From Lachnospiraceae bacterium UBA7188 (GTDB taxonomy: Bacteria > Bacillota > Clostridia > Lachnospirales > Lachnospiraceae), in the NCBI GenBank assembly GCA_002490995.1, contig DKVC01000223.1, positions 441 to 15,064 on the forward strand: a stretch of DNA of 14,624 bases. The letters run 5' to 3'. The position numbers and the translations under genes were made by a program. Positions 1 through 6,651 of the stretch are shown here, piece after piece (the first letter of the stretch is position 1; each line of letters starts with the position of its first letter). The notes below the pieces were generated by a model that was not told the origin of the DNA, made no database searches, and was given only the letters and a program-made list of their open reading frames with translations.

Positions 1-4
1 CGGA

Positions 5-80
5 AAATAACTTGTGCGCTCTGCATATCTGAAGGGTTATAGACACACCGAAATTATCCAGGAATCTGCACAAGTTATTT
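5..80. repeat. 13-bp perfect inverted repeat with 50-nt spacer
   Basis: The arm AAATAACTTGTGC at 5-17 is matched by its exact reverse complement at 68-80. The spacer is 50 nt. It lies immediately downstream of the malic enzyme stop, so in the minus-strand transcript it could fold into a long-loop hairpin ending in UUAUUUU, a possible weak terminator. The loop is too long for a classical intrinsic terminator. It could instead be the ends of a tiny non-coding element or a protein-binding dyad. No flanking target duplication is visible. Confidence 0.5.
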
Positions 81-92
81 GTAGCCATTTCC

Positions 93-1268
93 TTACTTTC
101 TTACAGCACCTGATGTGACAGCCGCCTTTGCCACACATTCCGACACATGCTTTGCCACTCTGGTGTCCAGGGCAGAAGGGATGATATACTCGGGGCAGAG
201 TTTCTCAGGCTCAACCAGCTCGGCAATTGCCCTTGCGGCAGCCATCTTCATCTCATTATTAATATCCCTTGCGCCTGCATCCAGTGCGCCGCGGAAGATA
301 CCGGGGAATGCCAGCACATTGTTGATCTGGTTGGGGAAGTCGGAGCGTCCCGTACCCATAACCTTAACGCCTGCGGCCATTGCCTCATCATACATAATCT
401 CAGGAACCGGGTTAGCCATGGCAAACACAATGGGATCCGGATTCATGGTTTTGATCATTTCCGGTGTCAGGACGCCCGCCACGGAAACTCCGATAAATAC
501 GTCTGCGTCCACAACCGCCTCAGCCAGACCGCCTCTTCTGTCTTCCAGGTTGGTGATCTCGCAGAGCATTTTCTTGTGTCCGGTGATGCCCACAGGCCTG
601 TCCTTGTAAAGAATGCCCTTTGTATCGCAGGCGATAATATGCTTTACGCCTGCAGTCAGCATCATCTTGATAATAGCGGTTCCCGCAGAACCGGGGCCAT
701 TCAGTACGACTCTGATTTCGTCAATCTTCTTGCCCGTTACCTTCAGGGCGTTCAGCAGAGCGGCGGTTACCACGATGGCTGTGCCGTGCTGGTCGTCATG
801 GAATACAGGAATATCCAGTTCCGCTTCCAGCCGCTGCTCGATGTCAAAACATTTCGGGGCGGAGATATCTTCCAGGTTGATACCGCCGAATACCGGCGCA
901 AGCTGCTTCACTGCCTTGATGATTTCTTCCGGGTCTTTGGTGTCCAGGCAGATGGGGAATGCGTCCACATTGCCGAACTGCTTGAACAGGATGGATTTTC
1001 CTTCCATTACAGGGATGGCGGCTTCAGGACCGATATCGCCAAGTCCCAGCACTGCGGTTCCGTCGGATACCACGGCTACCAGATTGCTCTTCGCCGTATA
1101 TTTGAAAACATTTTTCTTGTCTTTGGCGATCTCCCTGCAGGGCTCCGCAACGCCGGGGGTGTAGGCGATGCTTAAGTCGTCGCGGCTCTCCAGCTTTACC
1201 TTGCTGCTGACTGCGATTTTACCTTTATGCTCTTCATGCATCTTTAATGCTTCTTCATAATAATTCAT
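93..1268 (-). CDS. NAD-dependent malic enzyme (malate dehydrogenase, oxaloacetate-decarboxylating)
   Basis: This 391-residue cytoplasmic enzyme oxidatively decarboxylates malate to pyruvate and CO2 and makes NADH. Visible motifs are YTPGVAEPC (Tyr36, catalytic acid), SDGTAVLGLGDIGPEA (68-83), Lys91 in EGKSILFK, GGINLEDI with metal ligands Glu133 and Asp134, HDDQHGT with Asp159, the Rossmann loop NGPGSAG (190-196), ANPVPEI, and a C-terminal NQINNVLAFPG motif. An acidic residue at the end of the second Rossmann strand (IIACDTKG) points to NAD rather than NADP. The length is typical of the short bacterial form. The start was set at 1268 because AAGGGA lies just upstream and homology begins there; an open upstream extension to 1403 has no family similarity and runs through the promoter. 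It lies downstream of aspA with its own promoter. The exact paralogue name cannot be told from sequence alone. Confidence 0.95.
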   Translation of the reverse strand: MNYYEEALKMHEEHKGKIAVSSKVKLESRDDLSIAYTPGVAEPCREIAKDKKNVFKYTAKSNLVAVVSDGTAVLGLGDIGPEAAIPVMEGKSILFKQFGNVDAFPICLDTKDPEEIIKAVKQLAPVFGGINLEDISAPKCFDIEQRLEAELDIPVFHDDQHGTAIVVTAALLNALKVTGKKIDEIRVVLNGPGSAGTAIIKMMLTAGVKHIIACDTKGILYKDRPVGITGHKKMLCEITNLEDRRGGLAEAVVDADVFIGVSVAGVLTPEMIKTMNPDPIVFAMANPVPEIMYDEAMAAGVKVMGTGRSDFPNQINNVLAFPGIFRGALDAGARDINNEMKMAAARAIAELVEPEKLCPEYIIPSALDTRVAKHVSECVAKAAVTSGAVRK

Positions 1269-1374
1269 ATGGAATCCCTTCTTTCTATGTTGATATGCTG
1301 CAGTTTTGGCTGTGGGGACTGTGTGCCGCAGGGAACGGCGGATCCCTTTGCGCCCGGATACACTCCCTATATCG

Positions 1375-1403
1375 ATTGTATAATGATTCCGGCAGCATGT
1401 CAA
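1375..1403 (-). promoter_or_regulatory. Sigma-A promoter for the malic enzyme gene
   Basis: On the minus strand a perfect -35 TTGACA (1398-1403) is followed by exactly 17 nt and a -10 TACAAT (1375-1380). Transcription would start near 1368 and give a leader of about 100 nt before the start codon. The promoter lies just past the aspA stop. No terminator is visible between the genes, so read-through from aspA is also possible. Confidence 0.85.
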
Positions 1404-1417
1404 AGTATTTTTTCAGC

Positions 1418-2857
1418 TTACTTCAGTGCACTCATGGGGTCCTTGCCGGGGATGCCGGGCTCCGTCATATGGTAGGGATCCATTATGGTATTCAGTTGTT
1501 CCTCGTTCATAATGCCCTTTTCCAGAATCAGCTTCCGGACAGGCTGGTTGGTCTTCAGGGCTTCCTTGGCAATCTCGGCGGCTTTCTCATAGCCTACATA
1601 GGGGCAGATAGCCGTGATGACGCCTACGCTGTTCTCCACCATCATGCGGCAGTGGTCCGCGTTGGCGGTGATGCCCACGATACAGTTGTCCACCAGGGTC
1701 TTTACCGCAAAGGTCAGGGTCTCGATGGACTGGAACAGCTTGTAGAAGATGATGGGTTCAAAAGCGTTCAGTTCCAGCTGTCCTGCCTCGGCAGCCATGG
1801 TGATGGTTACATCGTTGCCGATGATGTTAAAGCACACTTGGTTTACCACCTCAGGGATAACCGGGTTGACCTTGCCGGGCATGATGGAAGATCCGTTCTG
1901 CTTTGCGGGCAGGTTGATCTCCCCGAAGCCTGTCTTGGGGCCGGAGGACATCAGGCGCAGGTCGTTGGACATCTTAGACAGGTTCACTGCGCAGTTTTTG
2001 GTGATGCCGGATACTACGGCATAGCTGTCCAGGTTCTGTGTGGCATCGATCATATCATAGGATTGTACCAGATCCTGTCCGGTGAGGATTGCCATGTTTT
2101 TCACGACGCGGCGGAAATACTGCACGTCCGCATTCAGGCCGGTCCCGATGGCTGTGCCGCCCAGGTTCAGGCTCTTGATTTCCTCCTTTGCCGTGTCAAA
2201 ACGCTTGATATCGCGGCCGATGGCAGTAGCATAGGCATGGAATTCCTGGCCAAGACGGATAGGAACCGCATCCTGCAGTTGGGTTCTTCCCATTTTGATG
2301 ACGGAATCGAATTCCTCGGATTTCTGAAGCAGTGCTTCTTCCAGGCGCTTCAGCTGTTCCTGGGCATCGTCAATCAGCTTCAGGGCTGCCATTTTGCCGC
2401 AGGAGGGGAACACGTCGTTGGTGGACTGGCCGAAGTTTACGTGGTCATTGGGATTTACAACGGTGTAGTCACCCTTTTTGCCGCCCAGGATTTCAATGGC
2501 GCGGTTGGCAATGACTTCGTTGGCATTCATATTCAGGGATGTACCGGCGCCGCCCTGGATGGGGTCCACGATAAACTGGCTGTGAAGCTTGCCGGCGATA
2601 ATCTCATCGCAGGCCTTTACGATGGCATCGGCGCGCTTTTTGTCCAGTTCGCCTACCTCAAAATTGGTGATGGCAGCGGCTTTCTTGATCTGGGCCACGC
2701 TGTTGATCATGGCGGGATGCATCTTCAGCCCGGTGATGTAAAAGTTTTCGTAGGCGCGGAGGGTCTGTACGCCATAGTAGGCATCTTCGGGGACTTCTTT
2801 TTCACCGATAGAGTCGTGCTCTATCCGGTACTTTTTTGTTGTTTCATTTGGGTTCAT
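1418..2857 (-). CDS. aspA: Aspartate ammonia-lyase (aspartase)
   Basis: This 479-residue cytoplasmic enzyme reversibly deaminates L-aspartate to fumarate and ammonia. It belongs to the aspartase/fumarase superfamily. Signatures are GGAGTSLNMNANEV (102-115), NDHVNFGQSTND, TQLQDAVPIRLGQEF and the catalytic loop GSSIMPGKVNP (322-332). The TQLQDAVP segment and overall resemblance favour aspartase over class II fumarase, but annotation by eye cannot fully exclude fumarase. The start at 2857 is set by a strong GAGGAG 7 nt upstream and by the usual N-terminus (YRIEHDSIGEKEVP). A 32-codon in-frame upstream extension is probably not translated as part of it. The malic enzyme gene follows 149 nt downstream and a LysR regulator is divergent. 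This suggests a regulated unit for aspartate catabolism or C4-dicarboxylate balance. Confidence 0.95.
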   Translation of the reverse strand: MNPNETTKKYRIEHDSIGEKEVPEDAYYGVQTLRAYENFYITGLKMHPAMINSVAQIKKAAAITNFEVGELDKKRADAIVKACDEIIAGKLHSQFIVDPIQGGAGTSLNMNANEVIANRAIEILGGKKGDYTVVNPNDHVNFGQSTNDVFPSCGKMAALKLIDDAQEQLKRLEEALLQKSEEFDSVIKMGRTQLQDAVPIRLGQEFHAYATAIGRDIKRFDTAKEEIKSLNLGGTAIGTGLNADVQYFRRVVKNMAILTGQDLVQSYDMIDATQNLDSYAVVSGITKNCAVNLSKMSNDLRLMSSGPKTGFGEINLPAKQNGSSIMPGKVNPVIPEVVNQVCFNIIGNDVTITMAAEAGQLELNAFEPIIFYKLFQSIETLTFAVKTLVDNCIVGITANADHCRMMVENSVGVITAICPYVGYEKAAEIAKEALKTNQPVRKLILEKGIMNEEQLNTIMDPYHMTEPGIPGKDPMSALK

Positions 2858-2972
2858 GTTTTTTCTCCTCTTTTTTGTAAGGAAGTGTCTGTAAATCGTT
2901 TTCGCTGTATTTCCGGGCTTTTGCCTGAATATATGGCAACAGCCTTTCAGCAATTTCTGCTTTGGGTGCCAT
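2844..2972 (-). CDS. Possible 42-residue leader ORF overlapping the aspA start
   Basis: In the aspA leader a second frame is open from ATG at 2972 to TGA at 2844-2846, 11 nt inside aspA. It encodes a charged, helix-forming 42-residue peptide starting MAPKAEIAERLLPYIQAKAR and ending in a Lys/Glu-rich stretch that spans the aspA ribosome binding site. The ATG has only a weak GGA upstream. Ending just inside aspA would suit translational coupling, but the ORF may be fortuitous. Confidence 0.25.
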   Translation of the reverse strand: MAPKAEIAERLLPYIQAKARKYSENDLQTLPYKKEEKKHEPK

Positions 2973-3005
2973 ACGATTCCAAAAGGATGGTTCCAGCTTG
3001 ACTTA

Positions 3006-3034
3006 ACTATATATCAGGGGTACAATATTTTCAA
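3006..3034 (-). promoter_or_regulatory. Sigma-A promoter for aspA
   Basis: On the minus strand -35 TTGAAA (3029-3034) and -10 TATAGT (3006-3011) are separated by exactly 17 nt. The predicted start is near 2999. The -35 and -10 boxes are each slightly off consensus, which fits an activator-assisted promoter. Confidence 0.7.
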
Positions 3035-3039
3035 ATATA

Positions 3040-3060
3040 TATAAGAATATAATTCTTATA
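3040..3060. promoter_or_regulatory. Probable LysR-family operator
   Basis: A 9-bp inverted repeat TATAAGAAT / ATTCTTATA is separated by ATA, with an ATAAG...CTTAT core. This fits the LysR T-N11-A dyad form. It is centred about 51 nt upstream of the predicted aspA start and directly abuts the -35 region, near where LysR proteins bind to activate. The divergent LysR gene begins 180 nt away. Confidence 0.6.
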
Positions 3061-3089
3061 GACTGTGGCCTATATGAAAACCGGTTTCT

Positions 3090-3107
3090 TACGAGTGAGC
3101 ACTCGTA
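3090..3107. repeat. 8-bp palindrome in the lysR upstream region
   Basis: TACGAGTG and CACTCGTA flank an AG centre. It lies between the LysR dyad and the lysR gene. The half CGAGTGAGCAC is nearly the same as the reverse complement of the GCGCTCACTCG found at 6180-6190, so it may belong to a short dispersed motif. It could also be an operator. Confidence 0.5.
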
Positions 3108-3240
3108 CAATTTGAGGAGAAAAAGCGGTAAATGAATGCGCTCACGAGTATAACCGGTGTGCAGTATAAATTTGCAGGATTCTGCCGGAAACAGGATGCC
3201 TTCCACAGGGAAGGAAAGGGTGGAAGAAAGAGGGGGAACG

Positions 3241-4176
3241 ATGTTTCAGGGAATGGATTATATCTACGAAGTATATAAGGAAATGAGCTTTTCGAAGGCG
3301 GCAAAGAACCTGTTTATCAGCCAGCCGTCCCTGAGCGCGGCGGTGAAGAAGGCGGAGGCCAGGATCGGGTTTCCCGTGTTTGACAGAAGCTCAAACCCCA
3401 TCCGGCTGACGGAGCCGGGGGAAGAGTACATCCGCTCCATAGAAAGGATTATGGAGGTGGAACGGAGTTTCGAGAATTATGTCAGGGACATGCAGGAACT
3501 GAAAAGCGGGAAGATTGCCATAGGCGCCACGAACCTGTTCGCCTCTTATGTGCTGCCTCCGCTGCTGTCCCGATTTACGGAGAGCTTTCCCATGGTCCAC
3601 GTGGATATCGTGGAGGCGTCTACCGCCGAGCTGGGGGACAGGCTGTTCTCGGGAGCCCTGGATCTGATGATAGACAATCAGGTTATGGACGATTCGATAT
3701 ACGAAAAGACGTTTTTCTGCCAGGAGCATCTGCTGCTGGTGGTGCCGAAGCATTTTATTTCCAATGAGAAAGTGGAGGGCTATGCCCTTACGATTTCCGA
3801 TGTGAAAGCGGGCAGGCACCTGGACGAGGCAGTGCCGCCGGTGCCCCTGGAGGCTTTCCGGGGGGACCCCTTCCTGCTGTTAAAGGAGGGAAACGATACC
3901 AGGAGCCGGGCGGAGAAGCTCTGCAGGGACAGCGGGGGCTTCTTCCCGAAGGTCAGGCTGGAGCTGGCGCAGCAGATTACGGCGTACCATCTCTCCCGGT
4001 ATGGCATGGGCATATCCTTTAACGGGGATGTGCTGGTCCGCCATATGCCGGATGACGGCAGCCTTGCCTTCTATAAGCTGGGGTATCCGGATGCCGTCCG
4101 GAATGTGTATTTCTTCTATAAAAGAAACCGCTATATGTCCAGGGTGGCGGCGGAGTTCCTGAAATTGATCGGTTAA
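3241..4176 (+). CDS. LysR-family transcriptional regulator, probable aspA regulator
   Basis: This 311-residue DNA-binding protein has the classic LysR layout: an N-terminal winged HTH (residues 5-63, with SFSKAAKNLFISQPSLSAAVKKAEARIG), a linker helix, and an effector-binding domain from about residue 93 (GKIAIGATNLFASYVLPPLLSRF). Its length is normal for the family. The start at 3241 is chosen for the adjacent GAGGGGG ribosome binding site and because the HTH begins immediately; an in-frame ATG at 3157 would add an unrelated 28 residues. It is divergent from aspA, with a LysR-type dyad between them. By the usual family rule it controls aspA and itself. The effector is not readable; aspartate, fumarate or another C4 acid are guesses from context. 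Confidence 0.9.
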   Translation: MFQGMDYIYEVYKEMSFSKAAKNLFISQPSLSAAVKKAEARIGFPVFDRSSNPIRLTEPGEEYIRSIERIMEVERSFENYVRDMQELKSGKIAIGATNLFASYVLPPLLSRFTESFPMVHVDIVEASTAELGDRLFSGALDLMIDNQVMDDSIYEKTFFCQEHLLLVVPKHFISNEKVEGYALTISDVKAGRHLDEAVPPVPLEAFRGDPFLLLKEGNDTRSRAEKLCRDSGGFFPKVRLELAQQITAYHLSRYGMGISFNGDVLVRHMPDDGSLAFYKLGYPDAVRNVYFFYKRNRYMSRVAAEFLKLIG

Positions 4177-4181
4177 AAGAA

Positions 4182-4197
4182 TTTTTTTGCAAAAAAA
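4182..4197. repeat. Perfect T7-GC-A7 palindrome between two regulator genes
   Basis: Seven T, GC and seven A form a fully self-complementary 16-bp site in the 45-nt gap between lysR and the TTG start of the next gene. It is too weak for a normal terminator. It could be a bent binding site, for instance for the following HTH protein, or simple AT-rich spacer. Confidence 0.35.
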
Positions 4198-4221
4198 GCT
4201 TCAGGAAGCGAGGAAAGCAGA

Positions 4222-6021
4222 TTGAACAGAGATGAAAGAAAGCAGTTTGCCCGCTATATAGGCGAACTGCGGGAGAAACGGGGCATTACGATGAAGCAGC
4301 TCTGCCAGGGGCTGTGCAGCGACAGGAACGCCATGTACATAGAGCGGGGGGAGCGGGACACCCCAAGAGTCCTGCGGGAGGCGCTTCTGGAGCGGCTGGG
4401 CGTAGGCGCGGAGGACTATGAATGCTATCTGGGATGTGAGGACTATGCCCGGTGGAAAATGCAGCAGCAGATCATCCACTGCATTATTTATGAAAAAACA
4501 GGTCAGGCGGAAGCGTTCCTGGAGAAGTACCGGGATACCTGCTGCACGGATGAGGATGGAAGCGGGTCAATTCATGGAAGCAGGGCATTTCGTGGAAGTG
4601 AGAGAAATCTGGAACAGCAGTTCATCCTCAGCATGCAGGCACAGATACAGAATTACCGGGCCAGAGAAGCATCCCGGGACGGTGGCAGGGCGGAGGCCGG
4701 CCCCCTGTTCAGAGAAGCCCTGGGCCTGACTGTGCCTGCATGGGAGGAGAGCCCCGTCCGGGAGCTGGTGCTGTCTCTCAAGGAGCTGAACCTGCTCCTG
4801 GAGGCCGAGCGCTGCCGGGAGCAGGAACGCCCGGAGCGGTACAGGGAAGTGCTGGACTACCTGGTCTCCACAGGGCTGGACCGGCGCGGTATGGCAAAGA
4901 TTTATCCCAAGGTGGTTTACTTCCTGTGCAGGCGGCTGATGGAGGAGTACGGGGCGGAAGAAGGGGACTGGGATGCCCAGTGCAGCGACTATCATGTGGT
5001 GTCCGCTCCTACAAAGGATGAGGGAATCCTCCAGAAGCAGCTCCTCCGTGGGGAAGGGGCGGACCTGATGGAAGTGGGGCGCATCCATAAGGGGGATTTG
5101 GCGAGGCATGGCGCCTTTGAGGATCTGTCCCCCTATTATGAGGGCAGCCAGGCAGTGAAGGAGGAAGACATCCTGGAACCGGTGCGGGAGGCCTGCACCA
5201 TAGGGGGGAAGAATGTAGCCGTGATCCCAAGCTTTCGCATCGACAGTATGTTTGACATAGGCTATTCTTCCGCAGGGGATCCGTGGACAGTCTGGAAGTT
5301 TCTGGAGTTCGGGGAGGGGAACAGGATGTTCTCGTCGCAGTCGCCGTCCATGGCGCTGAACTACTGCATGGGCATAAAGTACGGGGAACATTTCATCGAC
5401 TACGAGGGCAGGACATGCAGCTTTGACGGGGAGGAATTCCGCCGAATCCTGGAGTCCTGCGCCAAATGGGAAAAATATGTGGAATACAGCGAGGACGGGC
5501 ACCAGACAGACGGCAGCATCGGGCAGGGGGACTGGCTGTTTGGCACATGGTCGGTCAGCGGCCTGGGCGACATCCTCGGGATTTACAGGGAAAGGTGCAT
5601 CGGTTACCCGGGATGGGAAGGCGGGGAATACCCGCTCCAGGCGTACAGCGTATTTGCCATCAACAGCGCGTCAAAGCAGAAGGAAGGCGCATGGGACTTC
5701 CTGGAATATCTGCTGTCCGAGGAGACGCAGGAACTGATTTGGCAGATGGACGGCCTGTTTCCCGCCAGGAAGGACAGTTTCGAGGACTACCTGCAGTATG
5801 AGTATGGTTTCCTGGGCCAGAAGGAAACGAAAGCCACGGAAGAGGATGTGGATTACCTGCGGGAGATGGTGGGGACCGCTGTGTTTGAAGACTTTGGTTT
5901 AGACTCGGTTTGGGGGATTGTGTCCGAGGAGGCTGAGATGTATTTCGCCGGGGATGCCACACTGGACGCAACGGTGCAGAAGATCCAGACCCGGGTGCAG
6001 CTGTACCTGGATGAGCTGTAG
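4222..6021 (+). CDS. HTH regulator fused to a solute-binding-protein-like domain
   Basis: This is a 599-residue protein in three parts. Residues 9-62 form an XRE-like HTH (IGELREKRGITMKQLCQGL, then a recognition segment ending in ERGERD). Residues about 70-245 are helical and TPR-like, with features I associate with Lachnospiraceae HTH regulators (EQQF, LTVPAW, AKIYPKVVYF). Residues about 255-599 resemble family 1/8 ABC solute-binding proteins: LQKQLLRGEGADLMEV (270-285), FEDLSPYYEGS, YPGWEGGEYPLQAYSVFAIN and KEGAWDFLEYLLSEETQELIW near 487-508. The usual first strand and helix of the binding domain seem reduced at the junction. There is no signal peptide or lipobox, so it should act in the cytoplasm. 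The TTG start at 4222 follows GAGGAAAG and is needed to complete the HTH; the next in-frame ATG (residue 24) would cut into it. It may share a transcript with lysR. A sugar or peptide sensor role is inference; ligand and targets are unknown. Confidence 0.8.
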   Translation: MNRDERKQFARYIGELREKRGITMKQLCQGLCSDRNAMYIERGERDTPRVLREALLERLGVGAEDYECYLGCEDYARWKMQQQIIHCIIYEKTGQAEAFLEKYRDTCCTDEDGSGSIHGSRAFRGSERNLEQQFILSMQAQIQNYRAREASRDGGRAEAGPLFREALGLTVPAWEESPVRELVLSLKELNLLLEAERCREQERPERYREVLDYLVSTGLDRRGMAKIYPKVVYFLCRRLMEEYGAEEGDWDAQCSDYHVVSAPTKDEGILQKQLLRGEGADLMEVGRIHKGDLARHGAFEDLSPYYEGSQAVKEEDILEPVREACTIGGKNVAVIPSFRIDSMFDIGYSSAGDPWTVWKFLEFGEGNRMFSSQSPSMALNYCMGIKYGEHFIDYEGRTCSFDGEEFRRILESCAKWEKYVEYSEDGHQTDGSIGQGDWLFGTWSVSGLGDILGIYRERCIGYPGWEGGEYPLQAYSVFAINSASKQKEGAWDFLEYLLSEETQELIWQMDGLFPARKDSFEDYLQYEYGFLGQKETKATEEDVDYLREMVGTAVFEDFGLDSVWGIVSEEAEMYFAGDATLDATVQKIQTRVQLYLDEL

Positions 6022-6091
6022 ATGCCTTTGTAAGTTAGTTGATAGAGGGGAGACGCTTCTGTGGGAAAAAGGAATGTTATCAGAGGTTGTC

Positions 6092-6131
6092 AGGCATTTG
6101 GAAAGCGCAGGCAGATTCCAAATGCCTTTTT
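6092..6131 (+). terminator. Rho-independent terminator after the HTH fusion gene
   Basis: A perfect 12-bp stem, AGGCATTTGGAA (6092-6103) with TTCCAAATGCCT (6116-6127), has a 12-nt loop and is followed by a T run (6127-6131). It lies 70 nt after the 6021 stop. The reverse strand lacks an equally good T run, so it mainly serves the plus strand. Confidence 0.9.
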
Positions 6132-6195
6132 ATATTCGCGAGCGCATTTGCTTTCCTTTTTCTGTTCTACAGTACTGACGCGCTCACTCGTTATA
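6131..6195. repeat. Inverted pair of GCGCTC-type motifs
   Basis: TATATTCGCGAGCGCATTTG (6130-6149) and GCGCTCACTCGTTATA (6180-6195) form an imperfect inverted pair with GAGCGC/GCGCTC as the shared core. The reverse complement of the first closely matches AATGCGCTCACGAGTATA at 3135-3152. They lie directly after the terminator. Confidence 0.4.
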
Positions 6196-6240
6196 CATTT
6201 AAGCTGGCAGATATTTTTGGCGCGAGTATAAATTATTTGA

Positions 6241-6269
6241 TTGTGAAATAGGAAGATCAAGGTTATAAT
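6241..6269 (+). promoter_or_regulatory. Sigma-A promoter of the small gene/sbcDC operon
   Basis: -35 TTGTGA (6241-6246), exactly 17 nt, then a perfect -10 TATAAT (6264-6269). The predicted start is near 6277. It is the only convincing promoter upstream of the downstream plus-strand genes, which are closely spaced. Confidence 0.8.
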
Positions 6270-6307
6270 ATAAGCAGAAGGGCTGTTCGGATATAAAGGA
6301 GCAGAAT

Positions 6308-6325
6308 ATGTTTTTGAAAAAGTAA
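6308..6325 (+). CDS. Five-codon mini-ORF with strong RBS (leader or remnant)
   Basis: AAAGGAG at 6295-6301 is followed after 6 nt by ATG and the peptide MFLKK, then TAA. It is in the same frame as the downstream 70-residue gene, and the frame stays open from 6326 to 6592. MFLKK resembles the start of that gene (MFRRK). It may be a regulatory leader, or the remains of an original start inactivated by a stop codon. Confidence 0.35.
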   Translation: MFLKK

Positions 6326-6379
6326 AAGGTTACAGTCCTGAGTGAAGAGACAGATGCGCACCAGGGACAGGAGGAAGAA

Positions 6380-6592
6380 ATGTTCAGGAGAAAACGGATA
6401 CAACAGGTAGATTATGATAAGGAAAACTGGAAGCCCGTATTGAGATGCAGTATCTGCAACGGGGAAAGAGTTGCGGGCTTCAAGAACATACATACAGGTG
6501 AATTTAAGGAGGAGTGCTTCATACGGGACGACGAGGAGCTGGAAGCATTCAAATATAAGTACGCAATTACGGATTTGACCAAAGAATATTAA
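6380..6592 (+). CDS. Small CxxC protein of unknown function
   Basis: This is a 70-residue, soluble, charged protein with a basic N-terminus (MFRRKRIQQ), a Cys pair in RCSICNGERVAGFKNIHTGEF (residues 26-29 as CSIC) and an acidic C-terminal half ending TKEY. A third Cys is in ECFIRDD. It has a strong AGGAGGA ribosome binding site 6 nt upstream. I associate similar short proteins (MFxKKK..., CSICNGE, GFK...TG.F) with Lachnospiraceae, but know no assigned function. The CxxC could bind metal, but with only three cysteines and no clear fourth ligand this is uncertain. It is first in the likely operon with sbcDC, and its TAA overlaps the ATG of a longer sbcD reading frame (TAATG). Confidence 0.75.
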   Translation: MFRRKRIQQVDYDKENWKPVLRCSICNGERVAGFKNIHTGEFKEECFIRDDEELEAFKYKYAITDLTKEY

Positions 6593-6651
6593 TGTGCCGC
6601 AGTACGGGGAAAGGAAATACAAATGAGAGAGGATGGAAACGGGGGATATTT

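Larger units (their letters stand above)
2858..3240. other. Divergent aspA / lysR intergenic control region
   Basis: This 383-nt AT-rich spacer holds the aspA leader of about 140 nt, the aspA promoter, a LysR-type dyad, a second short dyad over the -35 box (ATATTT/AAATAT, 3025-3038) and two copies of a GCGCTCAC-type palindromic motif. I found no convincing plus-strand promoter for the lysR gene. TATAAT at 3048-3053 lies inside the dyad but lacks a good -35 box; if used, the regulator would repress itself from the same site. Confidence 0.6.
6022..6379. other. Intergenic block: terminator, motif copies, promoter, mini-ORF
   Basis: This 358-nt spacer separates the regulator block from the sbcDC operon. 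It holds a strong terminator, two inverted copies of the GCGCTC-type motif, a consensus promoter and a five-codon ORF with a strong ribosome binding site. Short open frames crossing the terminator look fortuitous. Confidence 0.7.

Noticed and set aside
147..1175. 342-codon plus-strand open frame
   Set aside because: It is antisense to the malic enzyme gene, whose motifs are unmistakable.
1247..3001. 584-codon plus-strand open frame
   Set aside because: It lies wholly antisense to aspA and the malic enzyme 5' end, has no family resemblance and no RBS; it is a codon-bias shadow of real genes.
3132..3270. Short ORF starting at 3132 with GAGGAG upstream
   Set aside because: The RBS is too far from the ATG, the peptide has no recognisable pattern and it overlaps the lysR start in another frame.
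4567..5502. 311-codon minus-strand open frame
   Set aside because: It is antisense to the HTH fusion gene, which has clear domains and a GC-rich third-position pattern that opens the opposite frame.
6039..6251. 70- and 86-codon open frames after the HTH fusion gene
   Set aside because: They run straight through the rho-independent terminator and read as low-complexity translation of it.
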